Positions 1 through 7,028 of a stretch of DNA of 11,297 nt are shown here, piece after piece. The stretch comes from an uncultured bacterium (GTDB lineage Bacteria; Cyanobacteriota; Vampirovibrionia; Gastranaerophilales; Gastranaerophilaceae). The stretch spans positions 1 to 11,297 of the forward strand of contig USHE01000051.1 in assembly GCA_900554385.1 (NCBI GenBank), in the 5' to 3' direction. The notes below the pieces were generated by a model. That model was given only the letters and a program-made list of their open reading frames with translations, searched no databases and was not told the DNA's origin. Numbering within the stretch: the first letter of the stretch is position 1; each line of letters begins with the position of its first letter. The position numbers and the translations under genes were made by a program.

Positions 1-2462
1 ATCCAACGATGATAACCGGACATTGTGTTTTGGGTTGTATAAGTTTCGGTTACTTCTTCACCGGTAGCGGTAGAGTAGGTAACGGCAGATGAATACTCAT
101 CTGACTTTGATTCAGAAGCTTGAGTGCCCTGAGTGCTGCTTTGAGAATCAGTATTGATATAACTCTTACCGATATTATATTCTTGACTGATCTTTTCAGA
201 GATAGCTTTTGATGCGGTAGAACTTTGTCCTACTTCAGAACTACCACCATAACCGGATTCATTATTCCAGCTTGCTGTGGAATTTTTAGTTGTTGATGAT
301 GATTTTGAAGAATTATAACTTGCCGAATCGGTATTGTCTGTTTGAACACGAGAAGAAGTGGATTCCTTATCTGTTCTTGAAGCACTTAATCCAAGGCCTA
401 TTTCTGTCTTGTTTTCAGCAGATATGCTTAAAAAATCGACAGGAACTTTTGCTCCGATAGTTGTAGTGTTCTTTATATCAAGATTAGCTGAAACATTGGT
501 TTCTGTACTTGTTGAATGCTTGTCGTCAGTTTTCTTATTTCTTACTGATGAAAGCATAGCCGAACTAGAACTTGAATCACTTTGTGTAATTGAATCCGAA
601 CCGCTCGATCCGCTACTTACATACCAATTGTTGCTTTGATTCTTATAATAACTATTTATTTGTTCTTGTGTAACCGAATTTTCCTTTGCCCAACTTTCAT
701 TTACAGTTGTTGAGTCAGACCATTCTTTTGCAAGTGTCCATGAATATGAATCAGTAGTAGCTTTCTTAACTGTATTGGTGTATTTATCCATACAGTCTTG
801 ACTTATAGATTTCTTAAATGTTTCTGTATGTGTTTTAGTAACGCCATTAGAATTTATTTTACCAAAATCATGAACAACTGAAAGTGGTACATTTCTGATT
901 TCACCGATATTATATACAAAGAGAATTGTATTCGTATCGCTGTCTTCGTACATTAATGGAGTTCCATAGTCTTTATAGGTCCATGCTTGATTTCTCTCAC
1001 TTATCCAATTGGCAGTATATGTTTTTGCACCTACTGTACCGGCAGGTATGTTCTTGATTACATTACCATTATCATCGGACCAACCAGAGAAAATATAACC
1101 ATCAAGTTTTGGAGATGGAAGAACATGTTCTTCATCTACGGTATAGGTTTCTGAAGCAACCGGAATTAATTCAGATGAGAAATTTACTTTATAAGTAAGC
1201 TTCTCCCATCTTGCATACAAATCAATATTGCCTGTAGTACCTGCAGGAATTGACTTAATGTTTTCAGCTGCATCACCTGATGGCAAGTCATACCATCCGA
1301 GGAATTGATAGCCCGGCACAGACGGATTTGCAAATTTAGAAACGCCTTGTTCACTTGTATATGTAGCAGGATTGTCATTTTGAATTGTCTGTTGAGCTAA
1401 GTATTCATCACCGTTACTAATGTGATAAGTGATGGAATACTCTGTCTTTTGAAGTTTAGGAATAACTTCTTGTTTTTTAAGAACGGTTTTGCAAGTTGAG
1501 CAATGTGAACCCTCAGTTAAGCCGGTCTTCTCATAAGTAGGATCTACGGCAGGATCAATTACAACAGTATGTCCTTTTGCTTTAAGTACAGTGCTTTCCG
1601 ATGTGATTTCAGAAAGTGCATTCGCATCAGCATAGATTTTTTTACAGTTCGAACAAGTCCAATACTCTATATTGCCATCCTCTGTGCATGTTTCTGCCTT
1701 AGCGTTTGTCTTTACCAAATTGTGATTACAAACTGCAGTGCTACTTGAACCATAAAACAGTTCAACATCCCATCCAGAGAAGTATTTTCTCAAACGAATA
1801 AGGTCTTTTGAGTTAACATTTCCGTCGCCGTTACAATCACAAGCAAGAATATCAACATTAACATCCCAACCGGTAAAATATTTTCTCAAGCGGATGAGAT
1901 CTTTTGAGTTTACTTCTTTATCTCCGTTTATATCTCCCGGGATGCCTTCAACAACCTTAATCACGCCGTCTACAGATGAAAAAACCACATCGTTTTCATC
2001 AATATCACAAAAGTCTCCCTTGTTACTGATTATCCTAACGGTTGCACTTGCATCCTTAGGAGCGTTTGCATTTACCGTAAAATGCATCGTTAAAAATGTT
2101 CCGTTTGCAGATATATTTGTCATTGAGCTCCATGATATTTGCACAGCCTTCAATGTATCAGAGCCTGATACCGGCAATGCTAATGAGCCAAGTTCGTCAA
2201 AATCTCCACCGAATTCGTTGTTAAATGTTACAGACTCAAGTTTCAATATACTTGAGTCGTACACAATCTTAAAAGTCGCAGCTGCAAAGCCAGGATTGTT
2301 TGATATGCTAAGCTTTGTTGAAACACTACTGCCCTTAACCGCTTGGGCACTATCAATTGTCAAAGTCGGATTTGCTGCACCAGCATAAGCAGGAATCACA
2401 ACAGATACAAGCATTAGTAACGACAATATAACAGCTATAATACTCTTAATTTGTTTTTTCAT
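1..2462 (-). CDS. Secreted cohesin-dockerin protein with InlB-type repeats, C-terminus cut by window edge
   Basis: About 820 codons are open on the minus strand from ATG 2462 to the left edge, so the C-terminus is missing. AAAGGG lies 9 bases before the ATG and supports this start. Residues 1-28 form a signal peptide (KK, hydrophobic stretch, then AYAG). Residues 31-171 resemble a cohesin domain (SISNNPGFAAATFKIVYD, GGDFDELG). Residues 176-232 are a two-repeat type I dockerin with Ca-binding loops (GDINGDKEVNSKDLIRLRKYF-like, then CNGDGNVNSKDL). Residues 245-335 carry paired Cys motifs (CSNC, CSTC) seen in clostridial surface modules. Residues 341-488 are two InlB-type (Listeria-Bacteroides) repeats with GYQFLGW and GYIFSGW. 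Residues 490-820 are rich in Ser, Thr and Asn and were not recognised. The gene begins 18 bases after the upstream surface-protein gene, so they are probably one operon. A role in surface assembly or adhesion is inferred; no catalytic domain is visible. Domain calls are firm, the function is not. Confidence 0.88.
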   Translation of the reverse strand, partial: MKKQIKSIIAVILSLLMLVSVVIPAYAGAANPTLTIDSAQAVKGSSVSTKLSISNNPGFAAATFKIVYDSSILKLESVTFNNEFGGDFDELGSLALPVSGSDTLKAVQISWSSMTNISANGTFLTMHFTVNANAPKDASATVRIISNKGDFCDIDENDVVFSSVDGVIKVVEGIPGDINGDKEVNSKDLIRLRKYFTGWDVNVDILACDCNGDGNVNSKDLIRLRKYFSGWDVELFYGSSSTAVCNHNLVKTNAKAETCTEDGNIEYWTCSNCKKIYADANALSEITSESTVLKAKGHTVVIDPAVDPTYEKTGLTEGSHCSTCKTVLKKQEVIPKLQKTEYSITYHISNGDEYLAQQTIQNDNPATYTSEQGVSKFANPSVPGYQFLGWYDLPSGDAAENIKSIPAGTTGNIDLYARWEKLTYKVNFSSELIPVASETYTVDEEHVLPSPKLDGYIFSGWSDDNGNVIKNIPAGTVGAKTYTANWISERNQAWTYKDYGTPLMYEDSDTNTILFVYNIGEIRNVPLSVVHDFGKINSNGVTKTHTETFKKSISQDCMDKYTNTVKKATTDSYSWTLAKEWSDSTTVNESWAKENSVTQEQINSYYKNQSNNWYVSSGSSGSDSITQSDSSSSSAMLSSVRNKKTDDKHSTSTETNVSANLDIKNTTTIGAKVPVDFLSISAENKTEIGLGLSASRTDKESTSSRVQTDNTDSASYNSSKSSSTTKNSTASWNNESGYGGSSEVGQSSTASKAISEKISQEYNIGKSYINTDSQSSTQGTQASESKSDEYSSAVTYSTATGEEVTETYTTQNTMSGYHRW

Positions 2463-2480
2463 ATTATATCCCTTTCCGAT

Positions 2481-5249
2481 TTATTTTATGGTCACTGTAC
2501 CATTTATTATATCGAAATTGACATCATCTTCGTTAATATTGCAAAAGTCGCCTGAACGAGCAGCCACCGAAATATTTGCTGTTTTACCCCCACTATCATT
2601 CTTTACTTTGAAATTTAAGGTAAGGAATGTAGCGTTTGAGTTGATGTTACTCATGGAGCTCCAAGAAACAGATACAGGACTTGTCAATTTACCGAGTTCA
2701 TCAAAATCTCCGCCAAACTCCTGATTAAACGTAACATTTTCAAGCGTCAAAACTGAATCGTCATACATTACTTTGAATGTTGATGCTGCAATTCCAGGGT
2801 TATTCATCATTCTCATTCTAACCGATACAGTTTCACCAGAAGAGGTAATAGCATTGTCCAAAACAATTGTCGGATTTGTAATCTTGGTATATTGTGCAGT
2901 AACAATCATATTGCTTGTTACATTTGTGAATGTCTTATCCCATTTAGAGAACACATAACCTTCTCTGTCAGGAGCAGTAGGAGCGGTTGCGGATTTACCG
3001 GCAGCAACTGTTTCGGTTTTAAGCACAGATCCGTCATAATCTTTGAATACAACTGTATATGTAGTTGAAGGCTCTGTTGTATCTTTAACGCCTACATATC
3101 CTGCATCAATCTCATTGCCGTTATCTAATACAAGAATGAGATGCTTGTCTGAATTAACATAGGCATTCTTAACGCCTACACCGTTAATACCGTTAGCACC
3201 GTCTTTGCCGTCTTTTCCGTTAAGGGAAGCAAGCCACTCTTCTTTAGTACCAGTATAACCGTATTCAACCGCAATTTCATATGCCGATTTACCGTCTTTG
3301 CCGGAAAGAGAGTTAAGCCAAGCGCTTTCTGAACCTTGATAATCATGTTCAACAGCAATTTCGTATGCAGACTTACCGTCTTCACCAGCTGCACCGACTA
3401 ATGTTGCAAGCCATTCTTGAAGTGTGCCGACATAACCATTATCAACTGCAAGCTGATATGCAGATTTACCATCTGCTCCGTTTTTACCGACAAGAGAAGC
3501 AAGCCATTCGGTTAATGAACCTTCATAACCATTTTGAACAGCAAGTTCATATGCCGACAGACCGTTCTTACCGTCTTTACCATCAACTCCGTCTTTACCG
3601 TCCTGACCGATTAAAGAATCAAGCCATTCAGAAAGCGAACCTGTAAAACCATTATCTTTTGCAAGTTCATAGGCGGATTTGCCATCTTTACCATAAGCAC
3701 CGGTTTTTCCGGCAAGTGAAGCAAGCCACTCGGTTTCTGTTCCTTCAAAGCCATTATCAACAGCAATCTCGTAAGCTGATTTACCATTGCTTCCCGCTGT
3801 ACCTTTCAAAGATTCAAGCCATTCTGAAGCTGTGCCTTGATATCCGTTATCAACAGCAATTTGGTAAGCGGACTTGCCATCTTTACCGTCCTTACCGTTA
3901 GTTCCCGTTCCGGTTCCTGTACCTTTAAGAGATTCGAGCCATTCTTCTTCAGTACCGGTATATCCGTGATCTACAGCAAGTTCATATGCAGATTTACCGT
4001 TAGTTCCGTTTTTACCATCAGTGCCATTCACACCGTCTTTACCATTTTTGCCAACAAGAGTGACAAGCCATTGAGCTTCCGTTCCTGTAAAACCTTTATC
4101 AACTGCAATTTCATAAGCAGACTTACCGTTTTTGCCATCGGCACCTTTATCGCCCTTGTCACCTTTTGCTCCGGTTTCACCTTTAGTACCAACTAAAGAA
4201 CCAAGCCATTCTTCAATGGTTCCGATATATCCATTATCAACAGCAATTTCATATGCTGACTTGCCGTCTTTACCGTCAACACCGTTTGTACCATTGACAC
4301 CATCTTTACCATTTTTGCCATTAACACCGTCAGTGCCCTTAGCTCCGACAAGTGATTGCAACCAGTCTTGAAGCGAACCACTGAATCCGTTATCTAAAGC
4401 GAGCTCATACGCAGATTTACCGTTAGAACCATTTTGTCCTGCTTCTCCGGCTTCGCCAACAAGAGATGCGAGCCATTGTGCCTCTGTTCCGGTATAACCG
4501 TTTCTAACAGCAACTTCATAAGCAGATTCACCGTTTTTACCATCTTTGCCATCTTTTCCTGTTTTATCAAGAATAGATGAAATCCATTCTGCTTCAGTGC
4601 CTGTGTAACCATTGTCTACTGCAATTTGATAAGCGGATTTGCCGTCTTTACCGTCTGTTCCTTTTGCACCTGAGAGCGAGAGCAACCAATCGGTAAGAGA
4701 ACCTTTATATCCGTTGGCAACAGCAAGTTCATATGCAGATTGACCGTTCAAGCCGTTAGCACCATCCTTGCCATTTGTACCGTCTTTACCGTCCTTGCCA
4801 TTAGTGCCATCTTTACCATCTTTGCCGTTTTTAACTGTTACGCCGGATTTATCCATGAGATTGTTAATCCATTCTTGTTCAGTACCTTTGTAACCATTGG
4901 CAACTGCAAGCTCATAAGCTGATTTGCCATTAGTACCATTTGTACCATTAGCACCGATAAGTGTTTTTAACCATTCGGTTGTATCACCCTTGTAGCCATT
5001 ATCAACAGCCAAATCATAAGCGGATTTGCCGTTTTCTCCTGCTTCACCAACAAGAGATGCAAGCCATTGTTCCATAGTGCCGTCATAGCCATTATCAACA
5101 GCTAAATCATAAGCGGATTTTGCGTGTGTACCGCTGACACTTTTTTCTCTTTGATTAGTTACAACTGTCGCAGTACCAGCGGAAACGCCTGTAGTAATAA
5201 CAACAGCTAAAACAGTACAAAGAACCTTTTTCCATACTGAGTTTTTCAT
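2481..5249 (-). CDS. Secreted collagen-like repeat protein with C-terminal cohesin-like domain
   Basis: The product has 922 residues. An in-frame ATG at 5261 exists, but the GGAGG at 5255-5259 lies inside those codons and sits 5 bases before the ATG at 5249, so 5249 is the better start. Residues 1-30 have a basic start and a hydrophobic core (VLCTVLAVVITTGVSAG), a signal peptide or an uncleaved N-terminal anchor. From about residue 45 to 690 there are 17 copies of a roughly 24-residue unit, SAYELAVDNGYTGTEEEWL-like, joined by Gly-X-Y runs such as GKDGKDGTNG. An InlB-type repeat follows (about 730-790, GYVFSKWDKTFTNV). A cohesin-like domain closes the protein (about 792-922, NNPGIAASTFKVMYDD, GGDFDELG). 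There is no dockerin, LPXTG motif or C-terminal membrane segment. The cohesin closely matches that of the next gene. A long surface stalk presenting a binding domain is inferred. It is preceded by a roughly 330-base leader region. Confidence 0.93.
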   Translation of the reverse strand: MKNSVWKKVLCTVLAVVITTGVSAGTATVVTNQREKSVSGTHAKSAYDLAVDNGYDGTMEQWLASLVGEAGENGKSAYDLAVDNGYKGDTTEWLKTLIGANGTNGTNGKSAYELAVANGYKGTEQEWINNLMDKSGVTVKNGKDGKDGTNGKDGKDGTNGKDGANGLNGQSAYELAVANGYKGSLTDWLLSLSGAKGTDGKDGKSAYQIAVDNGYTGTEAEWISSILDKTGKDGKDGKNGESAYEVAVRNGYTGTEAQWLASLVGEAGEAGQNGSNGKSAYELALDNGFSGSLQDWLQSLVGAKGTDGVNGKNGKDGVNGTNGVDGKDGKSAYEIAVDNGYIGTIEEWLGSLVGTKGETGAKGDKGDKGADGKNGKSAYEIAVDKGFTGTEAQWLVTLVGKNGKDGVNGTDGKNGTNGKSAYELAVDHGYTGTEEEWLESLKGTGTGTGTNGKDGKDGKSAYQIAVDNGYQGTASEWLESLKGTAGSNGKSAYEIAVDNGFEGTETEWLASLAGKTGAYGKDGKSAYELAKDNGFTGSLSEWLDSLIGQDGKDGVDGKDGKNGLSAYELAVQNGYEGSLTEWLASLVGKNGADGKSAYQLAVDNGYVGTLQEWLATLVGAAGEDGKSAYEIAVEHDYQGSESAWLNSLSGKDGKSAYEIAVEYGYTGTKEEWLASLNGKDGKDGANGINGVGVKNAYVNSDKHLILVLDNGNEIDAGYVGVKDTTEPSTTYTVVFKDYDGSVLKTETVAAGKSATAPTAPDREGYVFSKWDKTFTNVTSNMIVTAQYTKITNPTIVLDNAITSSGETVSVRMRMMNNPGIAASTFKVMYDDSVLTLENVTFNQEFGGDFDELGKLTSPVSVSWSSMSNINSNATFLTLNFKVKNDSGGKTANISVAARSGDFCNINEDDVNFDIINGTVTIK
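3180..5117 (-). repeat. 17 tandem coding repeats (SAY...EWL units with collagen-like linkers)
   Basis: Each unit codes for SAY, a five- to six-residue helical stretch, [ND/EH]-G-[YF]-x-G, then a segment ending in [EQD]-W-[LI], about 72 bases, followed by 1 to 13 Gly-X-Y triplets. The nucleotide copies have diverged by synonymous and conservative changes, so the array is old rather than freshly expanded. The longest linkers, around 4770-4840 and 4280-4330, are the most repetitive at DNA level and the likeliest sites for slippage or assembly error. Open reading in other frames across this stretch is a by-product of the periodicity. Confidence 0.9.
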
Positions 5250-5303
5250 TTTTTCCTCCATTGGTTTTATTTTTGTTGCCTTTTGGGTTATAATATATAT
5301 GTG

Positions 5304-5336
5304 TTATAATCTTAAGTGTACTTCTTTTTCATCCAT
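5304..5336 (-). CDS. Possible 10-residue leader peptide (MDEKEVHLRL)
   Basis: ATG at 5336 is preceded by AAGGAG (5345-5350) with an 8-base gap, a ribosome site as good as any other in the window. The frame closes with TAA after ten codons, 54 bases before the start of the collagen-like surface gene on the same strand. The peptide is charged and unlike known attenuator leaders rich in one amino acid. It could be a regulatory upstream ORF, the remnant of a displaced gene start, or chance. No terminator/antiterminator fold was recognised between it and the main gene. Confidence 0.35.
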   Translation of the reverse strand: MDEKEVHLRL

Positions 5337-5377
5337 AATTATTTCTCCTTTCAAACGAAAATAGATATGCTATATAG

Positions 5378-5413
5378 TAATGTGAATTTATTGGGTTTTG
5401 CTTATTCACATAA
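5378..5413. promoter_or_regulatory. Imperfect inverted repeat in the leader of the surface-protein operon
   Basis: TAATGTGAAT at 5378-5387 and ATTCACATAA at 5404-5413 are inverted copies matching at 9 of 10 positions with a 16-base spacer. A TTGACA hexamer lies next to it on the minus strand (5414-5419), but no good -10 stands at the usual distance, so the promoter is not fixed by sequence alone. The rest of the 5250-5513 stretch is AT-rich and holds only the leader ORF described separately. The repeat may be an operator; this is weakly supported. Confidence 0.3.
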
Positions 5414-5513
5414 TGTCAATATCCAATCATATTAATATTACATTAACAGTTTCCGTAATTCTATATGCCATCAGCGTACTATTTGAAATTTTCATAGAAC
5501 TATTACATCTACG

Positions 5514-5553
5514 AAAAAAGTGAGCAATCTGTTTATGTAAACAAATTGCTCAC
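5514..5553 (-). terminator. Rho-independent terminator after the recombinase gene
   Basis: Read on the minus strand, GTGAGCAAT and ATTGCTCAC close a long stem (5520-5553; 16-base arms with one mismatch around a 2-base centre), followed directly by six T. It lies 27 bases past the recombinase stop codon and separates that gene from the surface-protein operon. A TTATTTT tract on the plus side would allow weaker action in the other direction. Confidence 0.85.
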
Positions 5554-5579
5554 TTATTTTGACCATAATGACGAGAATA

Positions 5580-6652
5580 TTATCCCGTCAAATTATTCAA
5601 TTTTTCCATTTGAATGCATTTTTCCTGAAAAAACGGATGCACATAAGTGTTCAAGGTAAAGTAAACGCTTGAGTGACCTAATATTTCACTAAGTGTCTTG
5701 ATATCGACTCCGCTTTCAATGCATCGTGTTGCAAAAGTATGTCTGAATGTATGGAAATGATGTGGATACAAATCTGCATCATTCAATAACTTGTGATACC
5801 TATATTCAAAAGTTCTTATATTTAAAAAACTTTCTTGACTCGAAACAATATAGGGTGACTTTTTATTACTAAATTCTGCTGTTAGCAACTGATAAAGATT
5901 ATCTGTAATCGGAATATCTCGTTTTGAATGCGTGGTTTTAGGTGGTCCGATTTTATATATCCATTTATTATTTTCATTTTTAATACGGATAATAGTGGAA
6001 TCTACTGTGATAATATGATTTTTGAAATCAATATTATTCCATTTCAAAGCACACACTTCACCGATTCTTAGTCCGGCATAAAGAGATAACATTACCCCTA
6101 ATGCCGTAAGTCTTTGGTTATATTTGATGTATGTTTCTAATTGTCGTTGCTCATCAAGTTCTAAAATAACGACTTCTTTATTAGGTGAAAAGGGCATATT
6201 CACTTGAATAGTAGACAACTCAGCTAACTGCTCCTTATACCCATAATCAATTGCAGACTTAATAATATTGCCATTGTTTTAACATATGACGAGGAATAAT
6301 GTTTTAATTTGTTATTTAAAAATTGATTGACTTGAACAGATGTAAAATCTTTTAGTCGTGTTTCGCCGATTTCGTTTTTTATATGTTTATCAATGATGTA
6401 ATTGTATTTATCATGAGTCGATTTTTTATTTTTAATTTTACCATAGCATAGCCAAGAATAAATCAGTTCTATAAATGTAATAGGTTTGTCTATATTATTG
6501 TCTAAAACACATTGCATTTTTTGTTCTAATTCATTGACGCTTTTTGCATAAACTGATTTATAAATCGAACGATTGTTTTTATAACCTACAACATAACGAC
6601 ATTCCCATCTGCCGTCTTTTCTTTTATAAATACTGCTTCCGTATTTGGACAT
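5580..6652 (-). pseudogene. Tyrosine recombinase/phage-type integrase, frameshifted
   Basis: Two adjacent frames together code for about 357 residues, the normal size of a phage or conjugative-element integrase. The start is ATG 6652, because AAGGAG (6661-6666) lies 8 bases upstream; a GTG at 6670 would place that site inside the gene. The N-terminal part (residues 1-128) has an arm-binding-like start (SIYKRKDGRWECRYVV) and a SAM-like core-binding helix bundle. After about 6271 the frame is lost and ends in VKTMAILLSLQLIMGIRSS. Reading resumes in the -1 frame as NIIKSAIDYGYKEQ and continues to TAA at 5580. Loss of one A in a GCAAAT context would explain it. The C-terminal part keeps the full catalytic set: Arg in AGLRIGE, Lys in PPKTTHSK, HTFRHTF, LGHSS, and Tyr in TLNTYVHP. 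It would integrate and excise a mobile element if intact. No cargo or excisionase is visible beside it. A sequencing error remains possible. Confidence 0.88.
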
Positions 6653-6743
6653 TCGATTTACTCCTTTCACTTTAAAATAAGAATAAATTTCACATGATTT
6701 TTTTGAGACAAATTAACTGTAATTTGATAGAAAAAACTAAAAC

Positions 6744-6770
6744 ATTTATATTAGTTGACCTAATATAAAT
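6744..6770. promoter_or_regulatory. Perfect 11-base inverted repeat upstream of the recombinase
   Basis: ATTTATATTAG (6744-6754) and CTAATATAAAT (6760-6770) are exact inverted copies around a 5-base spacer TTGAC. It stands 92 bases before the recombinase ATG and next to a terminator hairpin. On the minus strand a possible -35 (TTGCAA) and AT-rich -10 overlap it, which fits an operator controlling the recombinase. The geometry, inverted arms around a short spacer, also resembles a tyrosine recombinase core site. Neither reading is proven. Confidence 0.5.
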
Positions 6771-6777
6771 TGCAAGT

Positions 6778-6817
6778 AAAAAAGCGATCTGTTCATTACG
6801 GATCGCTTTAATTTTTT
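6778..6817. terminator. Bidirectional hairpin terminator
   Basis: AAAGCGATC (6781-6789) pairs with GATCGCTTT (6801-6809) around an 11-base loop. On the plus strand it is followed by TAATTTTTT; on the minus strand the stem runs into six T. It would stop minus-strand transcripts from the ATPase gene before they reach the recombinase. Confidence 0.7.
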
Positions 6818-6867
6818 GATGGCTGTCTTTGCATTTTTGATGGATAAACAATATAAAAGGCTAAAAT

Positions 6868-6893
6868 AAAAAAAACGCCCTGAAAATCAGGGC
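6868..6893 (-). terminator. Rho-independent terminator, minus strand
   Basis: GCCCTGA and TCAGGGC (6877-6893) form a perfect 7-base GC-rich stem with a 3-base loop. On the minus strand it is followed after one base by eight T. It is the second of three hairpins between the ATPase and recombinase genes. Confidence 0.75.
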
Positions 6894-6903
6894 AGGGCAA
6901 AAG

Positions 6904-6933
6904 AAAAAAGAGCTGAATTTTCAGCTCTTTTTT
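6904..6933. terminator. Perfect symmetrical terminator after the ATPase gene
   Basis: Arms 6904-6917 and 6920-6933 are exact inverted copies, six A plus GAGCTGAA against TTCAGCTC plus six T, with a 2-base centre. Both strands read as stem plus T tract, so it should act in either direction. It is the first hairpin met by transcripts leaving the ATPase gene, about 95 bases past its stop. With the two hairpins above and the inverted repeat at 6744, it accounts for most of the gene-free stretch 6653-7028. Confidence 0.85.
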
Positions 6934-7028
6934 GTGGCTAATCACTATAAAATAGATTTTTTGTTTATTTTTAATAGGAAAATAAACCATAAAATCATTT
7001 TTGCTTTTTGGATATATATGCCGCAAGA

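Noticed and set aside
3176..4922. Several open frames of 60-119 codons on both strands inside the repeat gene
   Set aside because: They follow the 3-base periodicity of the repeat array, lack ribosome sites and have unnatural compositions; the long minus-strand frame explains them.
3180..5117. Regular spaced repeats that could suggest a CRISPR array
   Set aside because: Units are about 72 bases plus variable linkers, diverged at synonymous sites, and encode a continuous signal-bearing protein; no cas genes are present.
6262..6275. Programmed frameshifting in the integrase
   Set aside because: No X-XXY-YYZ slippery run or following pseudoknot is evident at the switch point, and integrases are not normally expressed this way.
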